DNA of 64,000 nucleotides from CAVYXF01 sp963772335. Lineage in GTDB: Bacteria; Pseudomonadota; Alphaproteobacteria; Rhizobiales; Rhodomicrobiaceae. The stretch covers positions 186,001-250,000 of the forward strand of contig CAVYXF010000003.1 in NCBI GenBank assembly GCA_963772335.1, written 5' to 3'. The position numbers and the translations under genes were made by a program. This document shows positions 63,031 through 64,000 of the stretch, piece by piece; position 1 is the first letter of the stretch, and each line of letters starts with the position of its first letter. The notes beneath the pieces were generated by a model. The model saw nothing but the letters and a program-made list of their open reading frames with translations, made no database searches and had not been told where the DNA came from.

Positions 63031-64000
63031 ATGCCAACCGATGTAGCAGCGGCGCATAAAACTGAATGGGGCGGCTGGGTCCGCGGACAGCTCCGCAACA
63101 TCGCGCCCTTCGCTACCCTGTTCTTCCTCGTCCTCTTCTTCAGCCTGGCCAGCAACTCCTTCCTAACCACGGCCAATTTCGCCAACATCCTCAATCAGGT
63201 CTCGATCACCGCCATTATCGCGGTAGGCCTGACCTTCGTGATCCTGTGCGCCGAGATCGATTTGTCCGTTGCCGCCGTCGCCAACGTCACCGGCATCGTC
63301 GTCGCCTACTTCACCCATCAAGAAAGCTACGTGAACATCGCGAACCTGCCGCTTCCCGGCGCGGTCGCGGTGCTGTTCGCGCTGGCGGTGTGCTTCCTGC
63401 TCGGCGTCGTCAACGCGGTCGGCGTCACCGTAATTGGCATCCCGTCTTTCATCATGACGCTCGCCATGATGCAGATCGCCGACGGCATGTCGGCGCTGTT
63501 CGTGCGCGGTCAGATTGCCTATGCCGTGCCCCAGGTCGTCTCGACGTTAGGCGCGAAATCGATCGCCGGCGTGCCATGGATCGTGATCGTCGCGGCATTG
63601 TTCCTGCTCGTCGCGCATCTCGTGCTGACCTATACGCGCTTTGGCCGCTATGTCTACATGGTCGGCGGCAACCGCGAGGCCGCGGAATATTCCGGCGTCA
63701 ATGTCAAGCTGGTGATCGGCAGCGTGCTGCTCATCGGGGCGGTCTGCTCGGGCGTTGCCGGCATGCTGGGCGTTGCCTATTTCGGCAGCGCGCAACAGAA
63801 CGAGTTTACCCCCTTCCTGCTCGATGCCATCGCGGCTGTGGTCGTGGGCGGCACCTCGCTATTCGGCGGGCGGGGCGGCATCGGCAATACCATTGTCGGC
63901 CTGTTCGTGCTCGGCGTGCTCAACAACGGGCTTGATCATGTGCAGATCGACCCGTTCCTGAAGATATTGATCCGCGGGCTAATCCTGCTCGTCGCCCTTG
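63031..64000 (+). CDS. Sugar ABC transporter permease (RbsC-like), 3' truncated by window
   Basis: The frame opened by the ATG at 63031 (MPTDVAAAHKTEWGGWV) is open to the window end, 323 codons. It has many membrane helices and the permease landmarks VGLTFVILCAEIDLSVAAVA, IGIPSFIMTLAMMQIADGMS, NREAAEYSGV and VVGGTSLFGGRGGIGNTIVG, all typical of the RbsC branch. It starts 10 bp after the ATPase stop with GGGGGAAGA before the ATG. An overlapping frame at 63066-63935 is a shadow of this gene. Confidence 0.94.
   Translation, partial: MPTDVAAAHKTEWGGWVRGQLRNIAPFATLFFLVLFFSLASNSFLTTANFANILNQVSITAIIAVGLTFVILCAEIDLSVAAVANVTGIVVAYFTHQESYVNIANLPLPGAVAVLFALAVCFLLGVVNAVGVTVIGIPSFIMTLAMMQIADGMSALFVRGQIAYAVPQVVSTLGAKSIAGVPWIVIVAALFLLVAHLVLTYTRFGRYVYMVGGNREAAEYSGVNVKLVIGSVLLIGAVCSGVAGMLGVAYFGSAQQNEFTPFLLDAIAAVVVGGTSLFGGRGGIGNTIVGLFVLGVLNNGLDHVQIDPFLKILIRGLILLVAL

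Overview
This 64 kb window is high-G+C chromosomal DNA from an alphaproteobacterium, most likely of the order Hyphomicrobiales (Rhizobiales). That placement rests on the mix of genes: CcmABCDG cytochrome c maturation, MaeB-type malic enzyme, CapK-like ligase, TctAB, TRAP and RbsABC-type transporters, DUF1223, DUF6152/DUF6644, and intergenic repeats of a rhizobial style. It is an inference from content, because no rRNA or tRNA gene lies in the window. Genes are densely packed on both strands, and short 1-25 bp overlaps or gaps inside operons are common.

Layout. 1-7.4 kb: the 3' end of topA overlapping rnr, then a minus-strand run of amidase, SRPBCC protein and tctB-tctA without a tctC. 7.4-16 kb: maeB, a DUF6152/DUF6644 pair, a processive GT2 glycosyltransferase, a decayed cyanophycinase-like pseudogene, a CapK-like ligase and an outer-membrane-type protein. 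16-27.7 kb: core metabolism (pdxH, fabI, aroC) mixed with small membrane proteins, a methyltransferase, a class III sirtuin, a solitary pilus-N-domain protein and an EVE protein. Two inverted copies of a roughly 470 bp hairpin-rich intergenic repeat bracket this region. 27.7-34 kb: a YncE-like propeller protein, a truncated IS1182-family transposase, a DUF1223 protein and aconitase. 33.9-44.7 kb: the cytochrome c maturation genes, with ccmAB separated from ccmCDG by a membrane protein and an MHS-family transporter, then dapF-mtaB-ftsY and two tandem yciB genes. 44.8-49.1 kb: MarR regulator, radC-map, Bcr/CflA efflux pump and a small secreted protein. 49.3-58.1 kb: an accessory catabolic block with a GMC oxidoreductase, a keto-acid-type TRAP transporter, a remnant of a sugar-binding protein, a GH31 glycosidase and an ABC substrate-binding protein. 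58.2-64 kb: a membrane class III nucleotidyl cyclase and a RbsBAC-like sugar ABC transporter whose permease runs off the window end.

Sequence quality matters here. Six genes (tctB, the pilus-N protein, the EVE protein, acnA, the MHS transporter and map) are each restored to full length by removing exactly one base. One more (the protein at 19506-20143), and possibly the MFS gene at 26384, would be restored by adding one base in an A/T run. Because acnA and map are core genes and all six clear cases are single-base insertions, assembly or sequencing error is the simplest reading.

I did not find a clear new multi-gene defence or biosynthetic system. The most original signals are the paired hairpin repeat, whose two copies keep their stems through G-U and loop changes in one orientation, and the split ccm locus.
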